A program made the position numbers and the translations under genes. The notes below the pieces were generated by a model, which was not told the origin of the DNA, searched no databases, and worked only from the letters and a program-made list of their open reading frames with translations. A DNA stretch of 45,490 nt from a virus: the IMG/VR virus record IMGVR_UViG_3300035182_000788, positions 1 to 45,490 of that record; one strand, given 5' to 3'. Each line of letters opens with the position of its first letter. Position 1 is the first letter of the stretch. Positions 34,291 through 40,776 of this stretch are shown here, one piece after another.

Positions 34291-34349
34291 TCCGGCACTC
34301 TGCCAGATCCCCGCGCGCGAGTAAAGACAACCGCCCCTGGGCGATAGGT

Positions 34350-34475
34350 TCAGCAGGCTTTGCCGTTACCCATTTTCTTGCCGCCGGCCATCTTGCCGCC
34401 GGGCTTGGCTGCAAACGGGTTCGGCTTGCCGCCTTTGCCCTTGGGCATCGCCTTTTTCTTGGTTGGGGCTTTCAT
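34350..34475 (-). CDS. Lys/Gly-rich basic peptide, 41 aa
   Basis: The ATG overlaps the preceding stop (ATGA at 34472-34475). The sequence is MKAPTKKKAMPKGKGGKPNP followed by FAAKPGGKMAGGKKMGNGKA and a final Cys. About a third of residues are Lys and there is almost no acidic residue, so it probably binds nucleic acid or a negatively charged partner. Coupling and skewed composition support coding, but function is unknown. Confidence 0.6.
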   Translation of the reverse strand: MKAPTKKKAMPKGKGGKPNPFAAKPGGKMAGGKKMGNGKAC

Positions 34476-34732
34476 AGCATTCCACCTTTCGTCGTTGTGC
34501 GCGTCGTCTTGGCGCCTGGATGGTCCACAGGCATCACCATGTTGCCGCTCGACGATGCAGGTGCCGGAGCGTTGGGCAGAGCCTTGGACGATGCCACCGC
34601 GGCAGTTGTGACCTTCTGGCCGGCCGCTTCGTTGATGCGCGCTTTGGCGCTGCTACCCGGGACACTGGAAACGTGCGGCGACACACTCGCGGCCTTTCCG
34701 GTGAACCCACGGGCTGAAAAATTCCTTGCCAT
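34472..34732 (-). CDS. Hypothetical Ala/Ser/Lys-rich protein, 86 aa
   Basis: ATG 34732 (MARNFSARGFTGKAASVSPH) begins just after the stop of the GP88-like gene. It is basic and largely disordered (ALPNAPAPASSSGNMVMPVD), with no family recognised. It is coupled downstream to the Lys-rich peptide gene, so the two may work together. Confidence 0.65.
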   Translation of the reverse strand: MARNFSARGFTGKAASVSPHVSSVPGSSAKARINEAAGQKVTTAAVASSKALPNAPAPASSSGNMVMPVDHPGAKTTRTTTKGGML

Positions 34733-34733
34733 G

Positions 34734-35540
34734 TCAATGCTCCATGAAGGCGACGTTTTTCGTGGTCGACCAGCACGCGCCACAGGTGGCACAGCAACGC
34801 GTCTTACCTGTTTGCTCGGGGCATATAAAGGCGTTTTGTGGCTTGCCTTCCTCGCTGCCGATCGAGACGGTTGCCATCGTCGGATAGGGTCCGTCGGACG
34901 TGCGGATCATGGCCCGCTTGCCCCATTCCATGCGCAGATGGTGCAGTGTCCAGCCGATCGTCGACTTGTTGGGGTGTGCGCTGTATCCGAACAGCGACAA
35001 ATTCTTGTGAGCGCGCAGCATACGGTCCCAAAAAGCCACATACTCGCTCGAATAGAAATCGCCAAGGGCGTGCAGCCGGATCAAGACGCCGTATTTCCTC
35101 TTGCACAGGACGGCAATCTCGGCTTCCAGCCGCGGCAGGAATTCGGGATCGGTATGGTCGATCCGTTTGGCAAATGGCATGTTGTTGCCGTAGCAGGTTT
35201 GCCAATGCTTGCATGTCGCGGGGCAAGTTTTGCGTTCTTCCAACGACAGGGTGTAGATCCAATACCCTTTCAGCAGACCCTTACGCACGTCGCGCCCGAT
35301 TTTGACGTTCGAGTGCCCCGAAACCAGCAGGTTCGTCATTTCGTCGGGGCGCAGCACCCGGCTGGTGAATTTGGTCCGTCCCTGCTGCACGAATGCCAGG
35401 GGACCGATCATGCCAAGGCGCGGCTGGTGCTTGCGGCGCTTCCGGTTGTGGTCGGTTTCGATGATCTTGACGAACCTGGACAGGGTGACATCATCGCCGG
35501 CCGCGACGGACGCCTTGCGGACCGAGACTAGCGGGATCAT
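34734..35540 (-). CDS. GP88-like cysteine-rich protein, 268 aa
   Basis: The sequence shows CPATCKHWQTCYGNNM, then IRLHALGDFYSSEYVAFWDR, then a C-terminal cluster CPEQTGKTRCCATCGACW. These three blocks fit the GP88 family known from mycobacteriophages and other phages (cysteine set, R-x-H-x-x-GD-F-x-S-x-EY, C-terminal Cys cluster). An Fe-S or zinc site is likely; the reaction is not established. The start at 35540 is fixed by overlap with the stop of the zinc-ribbon gene (ATGA). Confidence 0.65.
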   Translation of the reverse strand: MIPLVSVRKASVAAGDDVTLSRFVKIIETDHNRKRRKHQPRLGMIGPLAFVQQGRTKFTSRVLRPDEMTNLLVSGHSNVKIGRDVRKGLLKGYWIYTLSLEERKTCPATCKHWQTCYGNNMPFAKRIDHTDPEFLPRLEAEIAVLCKRKYGVLIRLHALGDFYSSEYVAFWDRMLRAHKNLSLFGYSAHPNKSTIGWTLHHLRMEWGKRAMIRTSDGPYPTMATVSIGSEEGKPQNAFICPEQTGKTRCCATCGACWSTTKNVAFMEH

Positions 35541-35662
35541 TCTGGCTTGGCCGTTGCGTTGGGGCATACGTGATTGTGGTTGTTGCTGCCGCAATTCGGG
35601 CATTCATAGACCGAAGATTTTTCGGGCCCCTTGAGGCGTGAGGGTGTGAAATTGTCGGCCAT
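35537..35662 (-). CDS. Zinc-ribbon micro-protein, 41 aa
   Basis: MADNFTPSRLKGPEKSSVYE is followed by CPNCGSNNHNHVC, a CxxC plus His/Cys set typical of a single zinc ribbon. Its stop overlaps the start of the GP88-like gene, so the two are translated together and may form a pair. It is preceded by the 94-residue gene, only two bases away. Confidence 0.65.
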   Translation of the reverse strand: MADNFTPSRLKGPEKSSVYECPNCGSNNHNHVCPNATAKPE

Positions 35663-35664
35663 AA

Positions 35665-35949
35665 TTAATCCCTATAGTCCTGGTTCATTATGTATTTTGC
35701 GGTGTCGAGAAGCCCAACTTGGGCAAGGTGTTCGAGATCTCCCGCTTGATACCAGCCAACACTGTCTTTTTCATCTTCACCGTTTTTATTGGCATAGACG
35801 ATAATCAGGTGGCGGGGCTCGCACTTGCCCTTTACTATGTCATCGAGAAACGCTTTTAATGCGTCGCCGGGATTGTGTTCGGACGCCCGGCCTTTTGCCC
35901 GTTCCCAACGTGCCCGCTCGAAGTCCGACATTACAGGGCCGTCAACCAT
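35665..35949 (-). CDS. Hypothetical protein, 94 aa
   Basis: ATG 35949 (MVDGPVMSDFERARWERAKG) is supported by TGGAGC about 8 bases upstream; ATG 35931 is an alternative. It has a mixed alpha/beta pattern with EPRHLIIVYANKNGEDEKDS and VGWYQAGDLEHLAQVGLLDT. From memory this is close to small phage proteins of unknown function that end in a strand-helix unit. The start overlaps the upstream zinc micro-gene by eight bases. Confidence 0.65.
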   Translation of the reverse strand: MVDGPVMSDFERARWERAKGRASEHNPGDALKAFLDDIVKGKCEPRHLIIVYANKNGEDEKDSVGWYQAGDLEHLAQVGLLDTAKYIMNQDYRD

Positions 35950-36046
35950 TGTGCTTGCTCCACAGGTTAATCTTGGTGATTTCCAGCACGCCCATGACGG
36001 ACGTGCAATGCGGGCAACGCCATTCTATTTCGAGCGACGTACTCAC
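35942..36046 (-). CDS. CxxC micro-protein, 34 aa
   Basis: The GTG start overlaps the previous stop (GTGA). The peptide STSLEIEWRCPHCTSVMGVL holds one CPHC pair and could form a half zinc site or a redox pair. Its 3' end overlaps the next ATG. It is the third very short zinc-type gene in the phage (with 35537 and 42635). Confidence 0.5.
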   Translation of the reverse strand: MSTSLEIEWRCPHCTSVMGVLEITKINLWSKHNG

Positions 36047-36228
36047 AAGTCACCGTAATGCTTTTGGGTGTTCATTACTTCGATCGCGGAAGCCAGCGCC
36101 ACGAGCCCGTCGACGATCGCAAGGGCAATGTCGAGCCCTTCCAGCATGACACCGCCGCGTACTTCGTCGGAACTTTCCACACCGTTAAAGGCGTCAGTCA
36201 CGGCTTGCTTGAAATATTTCGTTTGCAT
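36043..36228 (-). CDS. Hypothetical small protein, 61 aa
   Basis: It starts MQTKYFKQAVTDAFNGVESS and has a hydrophobic helix (GLDIALAIVDGLVALASAIE), more amphipathic than transmembrane. It ends KHYGDL, and its last bases GACTTGTGAG overlap the GTG start of the following gene. AGAG precedes the ATG. No family. Confidence 0.6.
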   Translation of the reverse strand: MQTKYFKQAVTDAFNGVESSDEVRGGVMLEGLDIALAIVDGLVALASAIEVMNTQKHYGDL

Positions 36229-36282
36229 CGCACGCTCTCCAAGTTGCCTATCAACCATATCAACGGCCGTGCGTTTGGCAAC

Positions 36283-36322
36283 AAAAAAGGCTGTCCCGGT
36301 TTGAAACAGAACAGCCTTTTTT
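36283..36322. terminator. Bidirectional Rho-independent terminator
   Basis: AAAAAAGGCTGT pairs perfectly with ACAGCCTTTTTT around a 16-base loop, giving a T-tract on either strand. On the minus strand it follows the gene ending at 36342 and precedes the 36228 gene. It divides the minus-strand small genes into two transcription blocks. Confidence 0.85.
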
Positions 36323-36341
36323 GGGGCCGGGGATTATTGGT

Positions 36342-36614
36342 TTACACCGAAGTGGGCGCAGGCGCGAGTGGCGCGAGAATGGCAAGCGCGTCTGCGATGA
36401 CCACAGCGGTCGCGTTGACGTCGGACGTGGTGGCCGCAGAATCCTCGTTTGGGAGATTGTCGGCCAGAGCTTGAGCGACGGTTTTCAGTTGCGTGGCGGA
36501 AGCCAGCAGCGCGGCAGAGGCAACGGACATGTCGTGGATCCTTGTATCAATTGATACCAACACAAAGACGTTGGCGATCAAAAGTAGCATCAATCCTGCG
36601 CCTGCGAAAACCAT
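36342..36614 (-). CDS. Small membrane protein, 90 aa
   Basis: One N-terminal transmembrane helix (FAGAGLMLLLIANVFVLVSI) is followed by an Ala/Thr-rich helical soluble part (MSVASAALLASATQLKTVAQ). There is no signal cleavage site. It is followed by a strong terminator. Function unknown; a role at the inner membrane is inferred. Confidence 0.65.
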   Translation of the reverse strand: MVFAGAGLMLLLIANVFVLVSIDTRIHDMSVASAALLASATQLKTVAQALADNLPNEDSAATTSDVNATAVVIADALAILAPLAPAPTSV

Positions 36615-36620
36615 TTTAGC

Positions 36621-37004
36621 TTACCCGTTGAAAGGCAATGGCTCCGTCGGATCCGGCTTTGCCAAGCGAATACCGTCGTCAAGGATTTCTCCCACGGTGT
36701 CAACGGGCTTGACTTCGGGAACGCTTGCCCGTGCCAGACGGATAGCAAGGATCCGGCGGTAGGCGCACATCGCGTCGTGCTGGGCATAGAGCAAGTCCTG
36801 GTCGATCGGCGGCAGGTTGATCCAGGGCGTGCTGCCGAGGAAATCGGATAGTTTGCCGATCCTCGTCGAGAGTTCTCGCAGTTCGACGTTCATGCGCCAC
36901 TCGTACCCGCCCAAGGGTTTCCCATCGGCTTGCTGGGCGACAGCTTCGTTAATATCCAGCTTTGATTTCTGTGCGATCATTGCGTCGCGTGAAATATTAC
37001 CCAT
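36621..37004 (-). CDS. crAss001_48-related small phage protein, 127 aa
   Basis: ATG 37004 shares a base with the upstream stop (TAATG). The central part (MNVELRELSTRIGKLSDFLG, then DLLYAQHDAMCAYRRILAIR) matches the helical pattern of the small crAss001_48-related family, common in many phages and of unknown role. A short acidic C-terminus follows. Confidence 0.6.
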   Translation of the reverse strand: MGNISRDAMIAQKSKLDINEAVAQQADGKPLGGYEWRMNVELRELSTRIGKLSDFLGSTPWINLPPIDQDLLYAQHDAMCAYRRILAIRLARASVPEVKPVDTVGEILDDGIRLAKPDPTEPLPFNG

Positions 37005-37249
37005 TATTCTTCTCCCGCTGCGGCTACAGTTACAGCTTGCAGTTCCTGGATTTTCTTTTTGAGTTCCCAAGTCAGGCTCGGGGAATGTCCTACGCCGTCT
37101 CTCGGCCCCATGCTGCGCACAACGGCGGACAGGGTGTCATAGGCGTGCGCCTTGGGTTGAAGGTGTTGGATCGTCGTGTGCAGGATTTCGATTTCTTCGA
37201 CGCAGCGCTGCATCATCTGCGCCGCCTCTTTGTCGTGCATTTGGCTCAT
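37004..37249 (-). CDS. Hypothetical helical protein, 81 aa
   Basis: ATG 37249 is preceded by AGAGA. The sequence MSQMHDKEAAQMMQRCVEEI then LHTTIQHLQPKAHAYDTLSA is coiled-coil-like. Related small phage proteins share the HLQPKAHAYDT-type segment (from memory). Function unknown. Its stop is joined to the next start. The 143 bases upstream (37250-37392) contain two imperfect copies of a GGCTCAC-N5-ATGC element, on the minus strand, and no clear gene. Confidence 0.6.
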   Translation of the reverse strand: MSQMHDKEAAQMMQRCVEEIEILHTTIQHLQPKAHAYDTLSAVVRSMGPRDGVGHSPSLTWELKKKIQELQAVTVAAAGEE

Positions 37250-37392
37250 GATTTTCTCTCCAAGGTTGATGAACCGGGGCTTTTCCTTGATTGCCGCGCA
37301 GCATAGCAAGTCCAGAAGGCCACCGCTACCGTCTTTTCAATGGCAGCATAGCAGTGAGCCTTACTGGAACGCCAAAGGCATAGTGGTGAGCC

Positions 37393-37632
37393 CTACTTGA
37401 GCCGACTGAATGTGTGGTGCGGGATGACGTGTTCGTTGAGGAAGCTGCTCTTGCTTTCGGCTTTCATCAGGTCGGCGTGCTTGTCCGCGGTCACGTTGTC
37501 GTAGCGGTAGATCCGCCCGCCGTGGAAGGTGACGGTCAACTTTTTCGTGTCGGGATCGTGAAGGATCGCAACGACGTTGGAGGATTGTGCCTTGGGCTTG
37601 GCGGGAGGTTTTTTTAGGAATTTGGGGAGCAT
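37393..37632 (-). CDS. KTSC domain protein, 79 aa
   Basis: The KTSC pattern is evident: SSNVVAILHDPDTKKLTVTF, then GGRIYRYDNV and SKSSFLNEHVIP. This short beta-rich domain is widespread in phages and bacteria and may bind RNA or DNA; its role is not known. It is the first gene of the minus-strand block, starting at the edge of the control region. Confidence 0.8.
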   Translation of the reverse strand: MLPKFLKKPPAKPKAQSSNVVAILHDPDTKKLTVTFHGGRIYRYDNVTADKHADLMKAESKSSFLNEHVIPHHTFSRLK

Positions 37633-38319
37633 TGGAAATCACCCAGATTGTTGAGGATGGTTCAGAAGTACGGATCCGGGGCACAGAAGTCAATAGTTGA
37701 CGTAAGGGAAGGCTATAGGAAAAATAATCTGTATAGCGCAAGTCGGGCCGGCCCGGCATATCGCCAACTGAAAAGAACCATCCCCCGTGGTCGAAGCGGA
37801 AATCCTGAAAGGTACCGGACCATTGATAGTTAATATTAGCCATCAATGCTGACGAAACGTCAACTGGGGCGATCGATGCTGACCATACGTCAATGATCCC
37901 GATCAATTGAGATCCTGACCATCCATCACGGGGCGCATCTGGCACGATCGGAAGCCAGGATCCTGACCAGATTTGCAGACTGTCAAAATCGATTTGGAAA
38001 AATCAGAATTGATCGAGATTTTTTCCTGACCATCCATCGGGCGAATCGGATGCATCGAAGCGCAGTCGAGCAAGCCGCTAGGCGCAGCGCTGACGAAGCG
38101 AAGCTAGTAGCAAGCTAGATCCGCGCCCGCGCATAAAGAGACTGCGATATGTTGACAGCCTAGCTGCCTAGTTGCTGCAATCACCTGACAGCCACTAGCA
38201 AGAGCACGGTCTAGCGTGCTTGGCACAACCTTTGCGCAAACGTATTTTTTCCGGTTGACACTAGCGTCGCTGCGTGCAAAATGCAGCCACCAACCAGCCA
38301 CCAACGAAAGGTGCTTTCA
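37633..38319. promoter_or_regulatory. Divergent control region with repeats, candidate origin
   Basis: This is the only stretch over 300 bases with no gene. It separates the minus-strand block from the plus-strand block. It contains a palindrome CATTGAT-N14-ATCAATG (37821-37848) centred on TAATATTA, a GC palindrome GGGCCGGCCC (~37744), and at least four copies of CTGACCA (37878, 37914, 37963, 38026), two continuing as TCCATC, plus CTGACGAA copies. It also holds eight CTAG tetranucleotides between 38078 and 38264. Iteron-like repeats plus an AT-rich centre suggest replication initiation or operators; neither is proven. Confidence 0.55.
38255..38283 (+). promoter_or_regulatory. Candidate promoter for the right operon
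   Basis: TTGACA at 38255-38260 with a 17-base spacer leads to AAAATG (38278-38283), a weak -10. It is 37 bases before the first small gene and directed into the plus-strand operon. Confidence 0.35.
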
Positions 38320-38437
38320 ATGACCGTCGATCGATCTGCAACCGCACAAGCGCTTGCCAAAGCTATCGCCTACAAACAATGCGGCATGGGCTCGCAAGCT
38401 TGTTGAATTGCTCGAATGCGCGGAGATCCTGAAATGA
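38320..38437 (+). pseudogene. First gene of the right operon, disrupted by a frameshift
   Basis: ATG 38320 with AAAGG upstream reads MTVDRSATAQALAKAIAYKQ, then stops at 38404-38406. The +1 frame from about 38383 reads AAWARKLVELLECAEILK and stops at 38435-38437, and that stop overlaps the ATG of the next gene (ATGA). The combined product would be a coherent 38-residue helical peptide of a type I recall from small phage genes. The coupled stop indicates that the second frame is the true end. A natural mutation, a read error or recoding are possible. Confidence 0.55.
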
Positions 38438-38634
38438 ACCGAGCGGAGCGTAGTCTATCGGATATGGTGGCCGTTCATGGGCTAGTTCATGCAAGGCGCA
38501 TGGCGATTGGTATGCAATCGCTTCGTCCTAGCGCGATCGGATTTGATCGCGTGGCAATTCTGATGAATGAAGAAAAGTTCGCAGAATTTTGGGCGAAACA
38601 CGAACTGAAAAGGTGTGACAATGACGACCTATAG
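38434..38634 (+). CDS. Hypothetical small protein, 66 aa
   Basis: MNRAERSLSDMVAVHGLVHA starts at the ATGA overlap. It is helical, has a C-terminal FAEFWAKHELKR and ends NDDL. No family. It overlaps the next gene by 14 bases. Confidence 0.6.
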   Translation: MNRAERSLSDMVAVHGLVHARRMAIGMQSLRPSAIGFDRVAILMNEEKFAEFWAKHELKRCDNDDL

Positions 38635-38794
38635 GACGCACACAATCCCGTTTGCTATAGTAGGGCAGACAATCCAATTTCGGCGCGGCAAAGGTACGCA
38701 GAGCGGAATTGTCAAAAAGGTTGCAAAGGGCCACGGCTGGCCTTGCTATCTGATTGATAAAAATGTCTGGGTAGGACACGAGGAAATTTTGTAA
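38621..38794 (+). CDS. Hypothetical small beta-rich protein, 57 aa
   Basis: MTTYRTHTIPFAIVGQTIQF is followed by RRGKGTQSGIVKKVAKGHGW and YLIDKNVWVGHEEIL, a strand-rich, SH3/KOW-like pattern of a small nucleic-acid or protein binding barrel (inference). AAGGTG lies upstream of the ATG. The stop shares a base with the next start (TAATG). Confidence 0.6.
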   Translation: MTTYRTHTIPFAIVGQTIQFRRGKGTQSGIVKKVAKGHGWPCYLIDKNVWVGHEEIL

Positions 38795-38931
38795 TGAATA
38801 TTCACGAAATCGCGGAAAAATACAAGCTAGGGCTTGTCAAGGTTCGTAGGATGCAACGTGATGGTATCCTAGTTTGCGATGCAGGCGATGGGCACCCTAT
38901 GGCGCCCCACCAAGGAACAAACCAATGCTGA
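38794..38931 (+). CDS. Short HTH protein, paralogue of the 40045 gene, 45 aa
   Basis: MNIHEIAEKYKLGLVKVRRM then GHPMAP align closely with the first ~38 residues of the 191-residue protein at 40045 (MNIFEIAEKFNLSIAKVKRM, GHPLAP). The pattern is a MerR/AlpA-like helix-turn-helix. It ends shortly after the shared part. It may be a free-standing DNA-binding domain competing for the same sites, or a truncated duplicate. It is coupled on both sides. Confidence 0.65.
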   Translation: MNIHEIAEKYKLGLVKVRRMQRDGILVCDAGDGHPMAPHQGTNQC

Positions 38932-39353
38932 CTGAATTTGTGCCCGCGAGGACCGACCTGCCAGTGAGCGAAATGGTCGAAGTGATGTTTCGCCTAGACA
39001 CTCTCGAAGCCACAATGGTCGAAGTGACCAAAGCCCTTGTGGCGCTGGATCAGCCCACCCCCACCCCCACGCCAGCCCAAGCCGGGCAAGGCGAGCGGGA
39101 GATGTTAGTGTTCGACGCCGGGATCGTCAAAGAGTGGCTTGCCTGCTCACTGGTTATGGCCGAGCGCGGCCCCGTCGCATGGCATCAGGATATTCGGGAC
39201 GCGATCGCGCGCTTGGCAGAATCCGCCCTCCGCACGCAGCGTTTCGAGCCTGTGGAGGATGAGAGCGCGCCTGACTACGGCGAGACGGATGGTCAGTGGA
39301 TTGCCCAGCATTTGCGCGACTGCGGCCTCACCATCTGCAAGGAAGTGAAGTGA
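38925..39353 (+). CDS. Hypothetical protein, 142 aa
   Basis: ATG 38925 (MLTEFVPARTDLPVSEMVEV) overlaps the preceding stop by seven bases. The N-terminus has a coiled-coil-like helix, then a Thr-Pro linker (QPTPTPTPAQAGQG) and a helical C-terminal domain (WLACSLVMAERGPVAWHQDI). No family. A 9-base stretch of CCCAC repeats encodes the linker. Confidence 0.65.
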   Translation: MLTEFVPARTDLPVSEMVEVMFRLDTLEATMVEVTKALVALDQPTPTPTPAQAGQGEREMLVFDAGIVKEWLACSLVMAERGPVAWHQDIRDAIARLAESALRTQRFEPVEDESAPDYGETDGQWIAQHLRDCGLTICKEVK

Positions 39354-39409
39354 TGCCGAATGACCTGAAAGCGACGAAATTACGCCTAAAGGTCAACCCG
39401 ATTGTCTGA
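39353..39409 (+). CDS. Possible 18-residue peptide
   Basis: ATG shares a base with the preceding stop (TGATG). It reads MPNDLKATKLRLKVNPIV. Only the coupled start supports it; it may serve as a bridge for ribosomes to the next gene or be chance. Confidence 0.3.
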   Translation: MPNDLKATKLRLKVNPIV

Positions 39410-39432
39410 ACTGTGGAAGGGATAACTAAGCC

Positions 39433-39708
39433 ATGATCTACTATGTGATTTCGAGTTTTCCCGTTGGTGAATCGACCAGCCGCATTTTCAAGCGGCGCGA
39501 CTATGCGGCCGATTACGCCTATCGCGAGATTCGCGCGCAATTTGAAAGCCAGGCATTGCTTGACCGGCCTTGCTGCCCGATTGCGATTGCCAAGCTGCCT
39601 GACGATCTGCGCACCATTCCAATTGCGGATTGCGGGCGTCGCGTGCTGACCATCCCTTGTGGAGATCAACGAACTGTTACCATTCACACTAGCGAAGGGA
39701 AAATCTGA
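39433..39708 (+). CDS. Hypothetical protein, 91 aa
   Basis: MIYYVISSFPVGESTSRIFK opens a mixed alpha/beta protein with ADYAYREIRAQFESQALLDR and a C-terminal strand pair. GGAAGG lies upstream within ACTGTGGAAGG, an 11-base string found again before the 40045 gene. Function unknown. Confidence 0.65.
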   Translation: MIYYVISSFPVGESTSRIFKRRDYAADYAYREIRAQFESQALLDRPCCPIAIAKLPDDLRTIPIADCGRRVLTIPCGDQRTVTIHTSEGKI

Positions 39709-39710
39709 CC

Positions 39711-40034
39711 ATGACCATGACTATGCAATATGCCAAAGGATCCAGTCTAAAGCCCAGCGCGCAACGTGAAGCGCTTTCCCGCTTCGTTCATCGGTTCACG
39801 ATGGAACACGTCCCTAGCTGGGCATTGCGCCCGCTTGACGACGGGCGCCACTATGCGCCCGCTTATGCGAGCGATAGGGAATGGCTCGCTTGCACAACCT
39901 TTGCGATAACGAAAAGCGGAGATATGGACCAGCGAGCCAGGTTTTGCCAATCTGGCGGACAATCTTTCCCGCTCGGTAAATTTCTTGCGGCACCCTATCG
40001 TCGGGATCAAATTTATTCGACTGTGGAAGGCTAG
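39711..40034 (+). CDS. Hypothetical protein, 107 aa
   Basis: It starts MTMTMQYAKGSSLKPSAQRE, 2 bases after the previous stop; alternative starts at the second and third Met exist. It is basic and aromatic-rich (REALSRFVHRFTMEHVPSWA) with no recognised family. Its own end contains ACTGTGGAAGG, the site used by the next gene. Confidence 0.65.
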   Translation: MTMTMQYAKGSSLKPSAQREALSRFVHRFTMEHVPSWALRPLDDGRHYAPAYASDREWLACTTFAITKSGDMDQRARFCQSGGQSFPLGKFLAAPYRRDQIYSTVEG

Positions 40035-40044
40035 GATTTGTAAC

Positions 40045-40620
40045 ATGAACATTTTCGAGATTGCAGAAAAATTCAACCTGTCGATTGCCAAGGTCAAGCG
40101 AATGGAAAAAGCGGGCTTGCTTGTCGCGACAGGGAACGAAGGGCACCCATTGGCACCGACCATGCGGCAAACGCTAATCAATCGGCGCCCGCTATCGGCC
40201 GAGCAATTGCTTGTGCTGGTCCAGGAGCCGACGGTCATAGCAGAATTGCGGCAACGTCAGGGCGACGCCCGAGCCCAGATTGCAGCGCTCGGGGATTTTA
40301 AGGCGGACAAGCCCGAGCCGTCGTTTTTCCCGGTTATCGTGGATGCGGCCGGGTTCGATGATGCGGCGCAACGCAAGCTGATTGCGTGGCTGCAAGGGAT
40401 CCTGCCCGGCGAGCCCGTGGCGCACGCGTGGATTGCTGTGCGGGTTGCCCAGGGCGTCAGGGCGGGAAGCGGGCGCGACGAACTGCTAAACACGCTGACA
40501 AAGGCCCTAGCGAATTGCAGGAAGCACGAAGCTTTCAAGGGTTGGTATGGTTCGACGTCGCTGGCAGGAAAGAGCCGCGCCTTTTATTTCAACCCGAACA
40601 AAAAAGAATTTGACCTTTAG
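40045..40620 (+). CDS. HTH-domain protein ending KKEFDL, 191 aa
   Basis: The N-terminus (MNIFEIAEKFNLSIAKVKRM) is a MerR/AlpA-like helix-turn-helix, shared with the 45-residue protein at 38794. The rest is mostly helical (ELRQRQGDARAQIAALGDFK and LNTLTKALANCRKHEAFKGW). It ends FNPNKKEFDL, the same last six residues as the primase-polymerase. Its stop does not overlap a start. It might be a regulator or origin-binding protein; the proximity to the control region and primase fits, by inference. Confidence 0.65.
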   Translation: MNIFEIAEKFNLSIAKVKRMEKAGLLVATGNEGHPLAPTMRQTLINRRPLSAEQLLVLVQEPTVIAELRQRQGDARAQIAALGDFKADKPEPSFFPVIVDAAGFDDAAQRKLIAWLQGILPGEPVAHAWIAVRVAQGVRAGSGRDELLNTLTKALANCRKHEAFKGWYGSTSLAGKSRAFYFNPNKKEFDL

Positions 40621-40645
40621 ACTGACCTGACTTAACGTCAACGCA

Positions 40646-40745
40646 TCGAACGGGAACGGGCAGAAAAAGCCGCTAGGCAGTCGGGCAGGGAAATCCTGCT
40701 AATCGCTGCTAATGGTGCGAGCCAAACGCGCCCGGTCCCGTTCGA
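40646..40745. repeat. Long-range inverted repeat in a 156-base gap
   Basis: TCGAACGGGA (40646-40655) and TCCCGTTCGA (40736-40745) are perfectly complementary across 80 bases. Inside lies the direct repeat CTGCTAAT (twice). No gene fits here. It could be an operator pair or a structured leader for the gene at 40777. Confidence 0.5.
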
Positions 40746-40776
40746 ACCAACCCCGCTTTTAATGGAGCGAAAAACA

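Noticed and set aside
38104-38304. A 66-codon minus-strand frame in the control region
   Set aside because: It begins only at TTG/GTG, lacks a ribosome binding site and overlaps the CTAG cluster and candidate promoter.
40700-40770. Possible tRNA T-arm like sequence (GGTCCCGTTCGAACC)
   Set aside because: No acceptor stem, anticodon arm or D-arm could be built around it; the palindrome GTTCGAAC explains the likeness.
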